Below are positions 1 to 8,390 of a stretch of 17,589 nt of DNA, in pieces. Under the pieces are notes generated by a model. It saw nothing but the letters and a program-made list of their open reading frames with translations, made no database searches and was not told the DNA's origin. A program made the position numbers and the translations under genes. Source of the DNA: Byssochlamys sp. IMV 00236. Taxonomy: Eukaryota; Ascomycota; Eurotiomycetes; Eurotiales; Thermoascaceae. The stretch lies in NCBI GenBank assembly GCA_001931875.2, contig MSJH02000729.1, forward strand, positions 1 through 17,589, in the 5' to 3' direction. Numbering within the stretch: the first letter of the stretch is position 1; every line of letters starts with the position of its first letter.

Positions 1-456
1 GAAAATCTGGAGAATGGGAATATAGAAAGCCTTTCAATTGTGCTTGCTCAATGCAATCCCTTCGCACGTATTTATTGTCATGCGTATAAGATATTGAGCA
101 ACCATGAGAGCTTCAGCATCAACAGCGAGAAAAGATCTAGCAACAATGGCTCTACCGAAAGCGGATCACCTTATATTATCATCAGTTCATCGATAAGAAT
201 GCATTTGATTGAAGGAGGTGACGGACGTGCCCAGAATTTACCAACAACGGAGAAAGTTGTCGCTGTTATCCAAATCGAGTATAATGACAGAGGCATCTGC
301 AATATCATTCTTACCTTGAGAAGCAGTAGTAGAAATGATAGTCTCCGTTGAGAACATGATTTTGAGCAGCACTTTCAACGCATCAGCTAGACACATGCTG
401 TATACGTGTGTACGAATTACGTACTGATATTTCATCATGGAACATGTGGATGACGT
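1..456 (+). pseudogene. Helitron helicase-like protein fragment, decayed
   Basis: Reading frame 1 is open from the first base to 351 and gives a protein resembling the N-terminal (Rep/helicase-like) part of fungal Helitron transposases: QCNPFARIYCHAYKILS, then RAQNLPTT and IILTLRSSS. The same frame continues past in-frame stops at 352, 391 and 454 and still shows the family signature: THAVYVCTNYVLIFHHGTCG corresponds to the conserved 'HPAY-PLHY-LLFP-G--GW' stretch, with the final Trp turned into TGA. The fragment runs off the left edge, so the start is unknown. Helitrons are rolling-circle DNA transposons; the Rep HUH motifs and helicase motifs are not in this window. The stops show that this copy is dead. 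The identification rests on recalled family motifs, not a search. Confidence 0.72.
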
Positions 457-675
457 TGATATTTGTGCTTCTTCTTTTCCCTCTTTACCGTTACTTCTTC
501 AATCACTGCTTCTGGTGTTTAAATGATGATTCATGACTATCGTGTGTTATTTTAGTATCCTTATCCATCACTTTTATAACGATGACTATTTTGAGGGTCA
601 CACTAACAAGTGCAGTGTGTCAAAAGTGGAGTGCTTTTTTAATCGAGAACCATTTTACTATCAAAGAAAATATGA

Positions 676-1145
676 TTAATTAATAAAAACAATGTTGGCG
701 CTAAAAACCAAAGCCCAAACAAAATCAAACATGTACCTTTACCTCCTGCTGACCTCCCTTCCTCCTCTCAACGGAAGCGAATCGTTGCGTTCGGAAACGG
801 TTCTTTTTGTTCAAGTATGAAAGGAAAACGAGCTGCACCTACTAGACGCATTACTGAAGAAATCGAACGAAAATACAAACAATCCAATGGGGGGGGACCG
901 AGTTTGTTTCGGTTGACGAGTATTTAACGAGTCAGATATGTAACAAGTGCAAATCCAAGCAATTAAACAATATCTCAATTACTGGATCAAAGCGAAGAGT
1001 ACACTCTGTTCTCAAGTGTGAATCTTGTGGTACGGTTTGGAATCGCGATATGAATAGTGCATTAAATATATATGGTATCTTTGTTTACAAATCAAAACAC
1101 GATAATGAAAGTCCTCCCCCCTTCAAAAGACCTTCAGAAGATTAA
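676..1145 (+). pseudogene. Fanzor (eukaryotic TnpB-like RNA-guided nuclease), C-terminal remnant with frameshift
   Basis: Two overlapping frames encode successive parts of a Fanzor/OrfB-type protein. The first (676-927) contains RIVAFGNGSF and SSMKGKRAAPTRRITEE, typical of the middle RuvC part of fungal Fanzors. It goes out of frame at a run of eight G (889-896). The second (from 900 to the TAA at 1143-1145) contains VDEYLTSQICNKC, a second CESC pair (a four-cysteine zinc ribbon) and WNRDMNSALN, the RuvC-III motif with the catalytic Asp. The 3' end FKRPSED also looks native. Upstream of 676 the frame is closed, so the N-terminal part with the RuvC-I Asp is lost. Changing the G run by one or two bases would join the frames. 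Fanzors are transposon-linked nucleases guided by an RNA encoded at their 3' end; this copy is a relic. Confidence 0.82.
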
Positions 1146-1162
1146 CGGTGCTCCCTGGGTTT

Positions 1163-1190
1163 AATGCGCTGTCCATAACGGCAGTGCATT
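1163..1190 (+). ncRNA. Hairpin just 3' of the Fanzor stop, candidate omegaRNA remnant
   Basis: Bases 1163-1171 (AATGCGCTG) pair with 1182-1190 (CAGTGCATT) through nine pairs including one G-U. After a one-base bulge (T1172), CC pairs with GG, leaving a 5-nt ATAAC loop. It begins 17 nt after the Fanzor stop codon. TnpB and Fanzor guide RNAs are usually transcribed from the 3' end of the nuclease gene, so position and structure suit a scaffold stem, but a chance hairpin or a terminator-like structure is not excluded. Confidence 0.4.
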
Positions 1191-1313
1191 CCTTAACGCC
1201 TCGGTAAATATAAAATGAGCAATATATTATTTTTTTATTCAATTAGTCTTCTAGTTAAAGTGTCACTACAGTTAGTTATTATTGTCTCATTTGATGCAAT
1301 AGTGAGAAAAGGT

Positions 1314-1316
<3 letters not shown>

Positions 1317-1346
<30 letters not shown>
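1317..1346. repeat. (AC)15 microsatellite
   Basis: There are fifteen uninterrupted AC dinucleotides. It lies between the Fanzor relic and the 3' end of the Rho gene, in AT-rich DNA without other recognisable content (1191-1496). Confidence 0.97.
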
Positions 1347-1348
<2 letters not shown>

Positions 1349-1496
1349 AGAGTAACGTAATCAATTGTGCAAAATCAGTGAACACAGGTGTATTATTGTA
1401 CTAAAACAATCAAATAAGAATATAAAATAAGGTATAAATGTATGTTATATATGTATGTATATGTTGTTATACGCATACAGAAGGCAAATATAAAGG

Positions 1497-2322
1497 TTAT
1501 AGAATAACGCAAGAATGCTTTGATGATTGTTCGTCCAATTTTACTATAAAAATATGAATACACAAATCAATAACATGTGGTTCCACATTTACCAGAAATA
1601 GCCACTTTTGCTGCTTGATCAAAGCACTCTCGAACACCACGATTGTGTTTTGCCGAACATTCGAGGTATCTCACTGCACGTATACTCTTTGCTACACTTA
1701 ATCCCTGAAAAAAAAAAAAAAAAAAAAGGGTAGTTAGGATCTGTTATAAAAGAAGTTAACATGGTCTATTTATATATTTTACTTCTTGATACAAGATAGG
1801 ATCACATTTCTTCAAAGTTGTCTCATCCTCTCTCAAGTCGCATTTTAGTGCGACCAGGATAATCTTTGCTCTGGGGCAACCTTCTTCTAATTCTTCCATC
1901 CAGCGGTTGGGTATATTCTCTAAAGAGTCCTTATTATCTACTGAAAAGCATATCATGATGACATGTGTATCGCTATAGGATAAAGATCGAATTCGATCAA
2001 ACTCCTCTTGACCTAAATAATATACACAGTTAATTTATTACTTTAATTGCTTTATTCCACTTTTTACCTGCTGTATCCCATATAGATAACTCTACATGTT
2101 TTCCATCAATGTATACATCATTCACATAATTGTCAAATACGGTAGGTTCATATACCTATATGACTTAAATCAGGGGACTCATTTAAATCTAATATGTATT
2201 CTTACTTGAGGAAAGTAGCCTCTTGTGTATACATTCAATAAGGATGTCTTACCACAAGCACCATCTCCAACTACTATAAGCTTTCTTTTTATTGGCTTAC
2301 TAGATCCTATACAATAAACCAT
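1497..2322 (-). CDS. rho3: Rho-family small GTPase, Rho3-like
   Basis: Five exons on the minus strand: 2322-2206, 2155-2068, 2012-1783, 1704-1593 and 1543-1497, 197 residues, the normal Rho length. The start ATG at 2322 gives [14 protein letters not shown] before the P-loop, like the short Cys-containing N-terminus of yeast Rho3. Visible elements: P-loop GDGACGKT (19-26), effector YEPTVFDNY with Thr44, DTAGQE (66-71), VALKCD (122-127; the NKxD box has Leu, as in fungal Rho3), ECSAK (160-164), and a C-terminal CVIL prenylation box. The last exon (47 nt) supplies the CaaX; without that splice the protein would end in a non-prenylatable CGTTCY. Introns are 50, 55, 78 and 49 nt; the third carries a T20 tract (A20 on the plus strand, 1708-1727) beside its CAG acceptor. 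Rho3 acts at the plasma membrane in polarised secretion with formins and exocyst. The gene is divergent from the RRM gene. Rho3 versus another Rho subclass is inferred from motifs. Confidence 0.93.
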
Positions 2323-3020
2323 TTACAATAGAAAGGAAAGAAAAAAAAAAAAAAACAGAGTTCCTGAATTTTTGTACATCTCCACATTTACCTTTCTTTT
2401 TACCGGCAAGAAAGTTGATTCTCAGAAAGACGATCTCCGTGACTGACTTTTTGTCTTTTTTTTTATTTATTTATGCGATAGAGATAAAACGAGGCCATCA
2501 TAGTAGCAGCCATAAAGACACAAATTGAGAGTTATGGACAAGATTATCAAACAATAAAGAAGAAAAGACACAAGTAATGAATATGACCAAGTATATTACA
2601 CAAAGTATCAAGCTATTCCTTTTTTATTCACTAGTCTTTTAGTTTGCTCAATGTTAAATATAAAGAGAGAAACTACACATTGAATCCTATTGGAAAAAAA
2701 AAAAAGACAGTTTGATAGTAAACAAAAAAAATTTCTGCTTTTTATCGCTTCTTTCCGGCTCGGAAGATGGGCAAAAACAGTAAATGCGGACATCTTTGGT
2801 GAGACATAAAACCAGCCTTCTCTTTTTCCTCTCTTTTTTTTTCTTTTCCTTTTCCTTTTTTTTTTCTTTTTAAAAAGAAAAACCTTTTTTATTTAAAGAA
2901 AAAGAGAGCAAAGCATATTGTAAAAAAAGAGTCAACAATACTTTCTTTTTTTTTTTTCATTGATTTTTTTCTTTTTGCTTTTTTTTTCTTTTTTATTTTT
3001 TTGTCTTCATTTCTTATATA
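2323..3020. promoter_or_regulatory. Divergent intergenic region between rho3-like and PUB1-like genes
   Basis: About 700 nt separates the two start codons. It is very rich in homopurine/homopyrimidine tracts: A-rich at 2336-2355, and almost pure T/C from 2820 to 2870 and 2940 to 3010 next to the PUB1-like ATG. These poly(dT)/(dA) stretches are typical of nucleosome-depleted fungal promoters. I found no convincing coding exon here; short open frames are low-complexity. Confidence 0.55.
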
Positions 3021-4530
3021 ATGGCAACAATGGACATGTCTTCGACTATGACAGAATCTGGCAACCCAGCCAACACAATCTATGTAGGCAATTTGGACCA
3101 AAGGTTAGATAATAAATAAAAAAGAGTGTAGTTATTTTACAACTATTTCTTTCTAGAGTGACTGAAGCTATGTTACACGAGATCTCCAGCACGGTTGGTA
3201 CAGTTGCCAGTGTCAAAATTATATCCGTAAGTTTGTCATATTACGAAAAAAAGGCGTTTATTGAAAACGGGTTCTTAGGTCAGAAAGCATAGTAATTTTG
3301 TAAGTTTATTGATTGAAACAATGCATAGAGACTAACTTGATTTGATAAAAGGGTGCCGTAAATTATGGATTTGTTGAATTTGTTGACCCAAAAGATGCTG
3401 AAGGTGCTATTCAAGTCATGAATGGCAAAAGAGTCTTTGAACACGTAAGCCTTATTTCATCTAAATGTCAGGGTGTATCTAACAATGAAAAATATAGGAA
3501 ATCAGAGCAAATTGGGCTCAACCTTCTTCTGCTGCTGCTACTGCTACTGCTTCTGTACAACAACAACAGACAGCTAAAGAAGATACATCCAGCCACTTTC
3601 ACATCTTTGTTGGCGACCTTGCACCTGAAGTCACTGATGAAAAGCTTGGAGCCGCATTCTCCTCTTCTTTTGCCACCATGTCGTAAGTTGATTTTATATA
3701 TGAGTTGAGTCACTCTCATTGACTCACTTTTTTTTTTTTTAAAAAAAAAAAAAGTGATGCACACGTTATGTGGGACCCAGTGTCTGGAAAGTCAAGAGGT
3801 TTTGGTTTTGTAGCTTTTAGAGACAAAACAGATGCAGAACAAGCTATTGCCACCATGAACGGTGAATGGTTAGGAACACGTCCCATTCGCTGTAATTGGG
3901 CTACACAGAAAGGACAAATGGCTATGCCTGCACCTCAACCTGGACAGCAATTGCCTTATGAAATTGTTGTGCAGCAAACACCTGCTTATGTCACAAGCAT
4001 CTATGTTGGCAACATACCAGTCAGTATAACTCGTAAGTATTTTCTGTGATAGAATGGATGATGTACAATATTAACAAAATGATAGAACATGATTTGGTTC
4101 AACCTTTTCAAAGATTTGGATATATTCAAGAAGTTAAATTTCATGCTGATCGTGGTTTTGCCTTTGTAAAGTAAGTAGACTACATTCAATAAGAGGGGGC
4201 ATATTCTAATATATGATTTAGGATGGATACACATGAAAATGCAGCAAATGCTATTGTTCATTTACAAGGCATGAATATCAATGGTAACATAGCCAAGGTA
4301 AGTGCTTGATTATGATTGATAACAGCCAACTCATCATTCTTTAGCTTTCATGGGGTAAGGATCGTCCTCCTCCAGGATGGCAAAACTATAATGGTTATCC
4401 ACAACAATCAAACTACAATCAAGGCCAATATGGCAGACGTCAACCTAATAGCAATGTGTTTGGAGTTCATCAACAATTATCCAGTGGATATGCATTTCAA
4501 AATGGAAATAGTATGAATGGACAATGGTAG
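3021..4530 (+). CDS. PUB1: PUB1/TIA-1-type RNA-binding protein with three RRMs
   Basis: Eight exons: 3021-3103, 3157-3226, 3352-3444, 3498-3682, 3755-4032, 4086-4170, 4222-4297 and 4345-4530, 351 residues. RRM1 (about 18-85) has IYVGNL and NYGFVEF; RRM2 (about 116-193) has FHIFVGDL and SRGFGFVAF, followed by DKTDAEQAIATMNGEWLG, highly characteristic of PUB1/TIA-1/NGR1; RRM3 (about 226-292) has IYVGNIP and RGFAFVKM and ends in LSWGKDRPPPGW. A short A/T/Q-rich linker follows RRM1 and the tail is rich in N, Q, G and Y, a prion-like composition seen in stress-granule proteins. The family binds U-rich or AU-rich 3'UTRs and controls mRNA stability and translation. The intron before exon 3 has a clear ACTAAC branch site (3331-3336). 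The acceptor of exon 5 is preceded by an unusual T13A13 palindrome. All phases agree and no break is seen. Confidence 0.94.
3728..3753. repeat. T13A13 perfect palindrome at a splice acceptor
   Basis: Thirteen T (3728-3740) are followed directly by thirteen A (3741-3753), and the A run joins the AG acceptor of PUB1-like exon 5. Normally the pyrimidine tract sits directly before AG; here 13 A separate it from the splice site, and the two runs could base-pair in the pre-mRNA. Confidence 0.9.
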
Positions 4531-4629
4531 TCTTTATAAATATATTTGGTTTTTCCTTTACTGTAATTTTGCAGATTAAAAGCTTTTATTCATTCTTTCT
4601 CTCTTTTTTTTTTCATCTGGGCATTTCAG

Positions 4630-4715
4630 TTATGCATGTGTAAGCTTCTTGATATGATCTCTGTATCTAAAAGCGGGTTCAGCCGCTACAGCCAAAGCTT
4701 CATTTATCAAGGATT
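4630..4715 (-). pseudogene. Possible orphan last exon of an unidentified minus-strand gene
   Basis: On the minus strand, after a TTTACAG acceptor-like site (4716 upward), 28 codons run to a TAA at 4632-4630: LINEALAVAAEPAFRYRDHI then KKLTHA. Composition and codon use look protein-coding, unlike the surrounding DNA. The frame stays open only a few codons upstream of the acceptor. No matching upstream exon was found; the palindromic element begins 50 bp away, so the rest of the gene may have been displaced or destroyed by its insertion. Product not recognised. It could also be chance. Confidence 0.33.
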
Positions 4716-4775
4716 CTGTAAAGGAAGCTTACTTGTTGTAATAAAAGGAAGAAATGCTGCTTGTACAGTGGCTCC

Positions 4776-5136
4776 ACCCCCAAAGTTCGTTTTCCAATTT
4801 TATAAATTCGCTTTTGTTGCCGACTGAAATTCGCTTTTTTCGCAGCCCAAAGTTCGTTTTTACATTTGAAAAGGTTCGCTTTATTTCATTGAGTAATTTA
4901 TTATGGGAAATCCAGTATTGTCAAAGCTATGGTTTTGGTCACGGTCACGGTCACGGTCTCGGTCTCGGTTTTGGTCATGATTTATTTCTTCTTCCTTTCA
5001 GTTCTTCAATCATGTGTCTACGGAATCTAAAAAATGGCAACGATCTAATGTCAAAAAGAATCATAAGAGATCCAAAAGCCATGAATCTTATCGCTGAATC
5101 TTTGACAGGAACTACGGACGATTACTTTATTGGAAA
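4776..5136 (+). repeat. Left arm of the 361-bp inverted repeat
   Basis: The outer end is ACCCCCAAAGTTCG and the inner end is ATTGGAAA. It is matched in reverse complement by 5173-5533; the two arms give the same continuous amino-acid translation, so they are close to identical and probably recent. Confidence 0.93.
4931..4978 (+). repeat. Tandem GGTNNN hexamers inside the palindrome
   Basis: Eight hexamers in a row: GGTTTT, three GGTCAC, two GGTCTC, GGTTTT, GGTCAT. They are mirrored at 5331-5378 in the other arm. In the open frame they read as alternating Gly-His/Gly-Leu. The unit is too short and has no spacers, so it is not a CRISPR. Confidence 0.88.
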
Positions 5137-5172
5137 TTGCGAATGGAATGATGGTACACGTTCTGATATGGT

Positions 5173-5533
5173 TTTCCAATAAAGTAATCGTCCGTAGTTC
5201 CTGTCAAAGATTCAGCGATAAGATTCATGGCTTTTGGATCTCTTATGATTCTTTTTGACATTAGATCGTTGCCATTTTTTAGATTCCGTAGACACATGAT
5301 TGAAGAACTGAAAGGAAGAAGAAATAAATCATGACCAAAACCGAGACCGAGACCGTGACCGTGACCGTGACCAAAACCATAGCTTTGACAATACTGGATT
5401 TCCCATAATAAATTACTCAATGAAATAAAGCGAACCTTTTCAAATGTAAAAACGAACTTTGGGCTGCGAAAAAAGCGAATTTCAGTCGGCAACAAAAGCG
5501 AATTTATAAAATTGGAAAACGAACTTTGGGGGT
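5173..5533 (-). repeat. Right arm of the 361-bp inverted repeat
   Basis: Reverse-complement copy of 4776-5136, starting TTTCCAAT and ending CGAACTTTGGGGGT. The outermost ten bases found on the left side (CAGTGGCTCC) are absent here; the flank continues AAATAATATTC. Confidence 0.93.
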
Positions 5534-5969
5534 AAATAATATTCATCCCCCTTAGAGAACACGAGTTAATCATATCAGGAGCATGATTTAAAAAAGAAAG
5601 AAAGAAAGACAGTCCTTTCTGCTCCTCACATTGAGATTGAATCATCCTCAAGCTCACACTTGATTCATATCAACTCTTTGGTCGTCAGTTCTACATTGTA
5701 CAACTCATCCTTCTATTGACAATAAGGACTTGACTGCCTTGTAATAATAAATACCATACAAAAATCTTGATCAAATCATCTTTTTCTTATTCTACAAGTG
5801 ATTCATATGACAAGACTGAAAAAATTACCATATTAAACAATGACAAATTCGGCAACCTGTAAAAGAGAGAAAGAGAGAGAAAGAGAGAAAAAAAAAAAAA
5901 AAAAAAGGGCTGTTACACATCGTTGCAGGAATCGTTCTTTTTCTTTTTTCTTTTATTTTTTTGTTCATT
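5534..5969. promoter_or_regulatory. Non-coding stretch upstream of the WDR91 homologue
   Basis: No convincing gene is seen between the palindrome and the WDR91 start. It contains an AAAG-repeat patch near 5593-5609, a purine tract of GA repeats running into A19 (about 5861-5906), and a T-rich stretch at 5938-5962 next to the ATG, as in the other promoters of this window. Confidence 0.45.
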
Positions 5970-8390
5970 ATGAATTCATTACATCAAGTGGATGAACTTG
6001 TAAAAGAGTATTTATTAGTAAGGGGAAAAGAAAAGTGACGACAAAACATATACTAAATATTCTTTAGTTTCGTGGATTCATAAACACCTTTCGAGCGTTA
6101 GAAACAGATATAAGGTCGGATAAAGATAAAGGGTTTCAAGTAAATATAAACTATAACAAGTTGACTTTATATCTCATAAGAAAAAAAAGGCGGATAAGAT
6201 TATTGAAGAACTAATATCATACATAACCTCTGGAGACATTCAGGGACTTGTTGACTATTATCGATATCTCGATCTTCGCTTCTTTTCTCGCCTAGATAGT
6301 CGATTCCAACGTACGATAAAAAAGTTTGAGTTATGTCTGCTAAGACACTATCTTGTTCATGCCATACAGCATAAGAAAAGGGAAAAAGTGATTGAATTCT
6401 TTGATATTTATGGATCAGAACTACAAGGCAAACCTGAATGGACTGCTTGGTTTGGTAAGAAATGATGATGAAAACACAAGACCTAATATATTGATACAAA
6501 CAATAGCATTGCCTTATATCAAAAATCCATCCAATGATCCAACATTTGAACCCTTCTTTTCAAAATATTGGGTAGACAACTATACGATCTCTTTACACAA
6601 CTTTTTAGCTACCACATTTCAAAATATGCGTAAGTTTAGACTCTTATTATGAACAAACGCAGAGAGGCACTAACCTATTTGTGTTAAAAGCTTTACCAAG
6701 TCTTTTATCATTCAACATGGATCGTCTTCAGCGTAAGTCGCAGCAGACAGAGATCGAGACATTAAAGAGCACGGTAGAAACTCAAAAAGCAACCTTGGAG
6801 GCTCGTGAAAATGATATCGCTAAACTAAGGCATCAAGTGCTCGAGACGAGAAAGGAGATGACGGACGGTATTTCATTTATACGAAGAAGAGCAGCCAGTA
6901 CAGCCACTGATTTGCAACAAAAGACAGTATTAAAGAGCAACGAGAATCCAAAAAGATCAAGCTCTGAATCAACTGCTATTGTCCGCTCTATGGAAGAAGA
7001 GCCATTCTTGATCGTCGGTCAACAAGATTTTTACGAGCATCCTTCAGCCATCACACATGCCAAGTTTTCAAGTCAAGGGGATAGAATTGCTAGTTGTGAT
7101 ATGGATAATATGGTCAAAATATGGAATTGTAAAAGTCAATCAACAGATTCAATCAAGATAAAGAACAGTCCTTCAAACGTGCTATCATTAGAATGGGATG
7201 CAAGATCAGATAAATTTGTAAAGATTAGTTCATTGCTTTCTTTCTTTTCCTTCTTTCTGTATATATATGCTGAGCTTTCTCTATAAATCATAATTAGCTG
7301 TATTTAGGAACAGATACTGGACTTATCCGTGTTTATAATGTTGAATCCAAAGCAGTGGTGCAAGAATTCTTAATGGATGAAAGCTACCCTTGGTAAAGTA
7401 TGTCCCACTGTTTAAAATAAGAAATTGAATTAACACAATAGTAACAGGATCAATCAGATATCTTCTAGCCCAGTGGAGCCTATTTTCATCTGCGCAGGAT
7501 CAAGCAACAGGGTATTAAACAGTAATAATAATAATAAACGATCTGGAACACTCGTAGCTTGGAGTATGAAGACAATGTCAGCCTGTGTAAGTGATGGGAG
7601 AGATGATATTGATGGTGTTCTAATAACATACATAGGGAACATTCTCCTTTAATGATGATCAAGACATAAATACAATCAATTTGAACCACAACGGACAGAT
7701 GCTTGTTGTTGCCAACAATGCAGGATTGATGCAGATATTTGGTAATTACTTTTAATTATTGTTATTGATGATTCACTTACATCTTGTAGATATTCGAAGT
7801 ATGAAGCCAATCATGGAATGGAAGGGCAATAAGAAACCACCATGCATGGCACAGTTTAGCTTTGATGAAAATTCCATTTACTCAGTAGATACCAGCGGTG
7901 AGGTAAATAAAGGGACATTTGAATATTTGCATAAGCTACATATAGCTTCTCTCTTTTTTTTTAGTTATCTCAGTGGTCTATACATAAACCCGGTGAATGC
8001 GTGTTTAGTCGCTCATTGGAAGGATTCCCGCCTGTTCCTAGTATACCAATGGACATACCAACGTCTTCTGCGTCCTCAATATCATCAAAGAAAAGTAAAA
8101 GATCATTCAGAGATGACAGTGTCATTCAATTACTTTTATCTGGATCTCCTCGCTCTCAAATGGTCTCATTTAGCTCTAATACAGACTATGTGCTGTGCAC
8201 TTCTGCAAATCACTATGGATCCATTTATAAAGTGCTAGAACCAAATACCTCATCACCCGTATTAAAGATTGGAGGACAACCGACAGCACATCAAAAGATT
8301 ACAACAGTAGATTGGGCAAACTCATCTAATGCTTGTTTATTTGGCACAATAGATGGCACCGTCAAAATAACTTCATTAATAAAGGTTTAA
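5970..8390 (+). CDS. WDR91: WDR91 homologue (LisH, coiled coil, WD40), endosome maturation factor
   Basis: Ten exons: 5970-6017, 6068-6139, 6190-6454, 6507-6629, 6691-7217, 7298-7392, 7448-7586, 7636-7741, 7790-7902 and 7965-8390, 637 residues. The N-terminus VDELVKEYLLFRGFINTFRA followed by SDKDKGFQADKI matches the WDR91 LisH region; YRYLDLRFFSRLD, EFFDIYGSELQG and ISLHNFL are further family blocks. Residues about 180-228 form a coiled coil, and from about 286 a WD40 propeller follows (ITHAKFSSQGDRIASC, VKIWN, GLIRVYNV, MLVVANNAG, TTVDWANSSN, IDGTVKITSL). In animals WDR91 with WDR81 restrains endosomal PI3-kinase and acts with Rab7 in early-to-late endosome conversion; the same role here is inferred. 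All phases agree. The TAA overlaps the stop of the convergent gene. An ACTAAC branch site lies at 6669-6674. A short N-rich insert (4-5 Asn, near 7520-7537) lies in one blade. Confidence 0.9.
8387..8390. other. Shared TTAA: overlapping stop codons of two convergent genes
   Basis: The plus-strand WDR91 TAA (8388-8390) and the minus-strand coiled-coil gene TAA (8389-8387) occupy the same palindromic TTAA. The coding regions therefore overlap by 4 bp, and each mRNA must carry its 3'UTR and poly(A) signal inside the other gene's coding sequence. Confidence 0.85.

Larger units (their letters stand above)
4766..5533. mobile_element. Palindromic foldback-type element, probably derived from a Tc1/mariner-like transposon end
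   Basis: Positions 4776-5136 and 5173-5533 are inverted copies of 361 bp with a 36-bp centre (5137-5172). Paired positions always sum to 10309, so there is no net indel. The left end extends ten bases further to CAGTGGCTCC at 4766, directly preceded by TA, which resembles Tc1/mariner termini and their TA target site. The right copy stops at GGGGGT (5533) and lacks these ten bases. Each arm has subterminal direct repeats (CAAAGTTCGTTTT, AAATTCGCTTTT) and eight hexamers of the GGTNNN type. An open frame of about 119 codons crosses each arm but resembles no transposase I know. A transcript would fold into a very long hairpin. Class assignment is inference; the palindrome itself is seen directly. 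Confidence 0.8.

Noticed and set aside
2320..2470. An additional upstream rho3 exon (donor near 2391, encoding LRINFLAGKKK)
   Set aside because: The frame joins well to the acceptor before GSSKP but has no ATG before an upstream stop, whereas ATG 2322 gives a Rho3-like N-terminus directly.
2608..3101. Minus-strand open frames in the rho3/PUB1 intergenic region
   Set aside because: They consist largely of poly-Lys and poly-Phe from T/A tracts, and one runs into the PUB1-like first exon.
3468..3764. Minus-strand open frame over PUB1-like exon 4 and the T13A13 tract
   Set aside because: Runs of Lys and Ser come from the homopolymer and the antisense of the Ala/Thr repeat; the plus-strand exons explain the region fully.
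4931..4978. CRISPR-like array
   Set aside because: Six-base units without spacers in a eukaryotic context; simple tandem repeats.
4754..5182. Coding gene in the palindrome arms (open frames on both strands)
   Set aside because: Both frames translate the same arm sequence. No known domain, and the frame is shared by the repeats; treated as part of the mobile element.
7454..7689. Minus-strand open frames over WDR91 exon 7 and its intron
   Set aside because: Overlap a well supported plus-strand WD40 exon and include the antisense of the AAT repeat.
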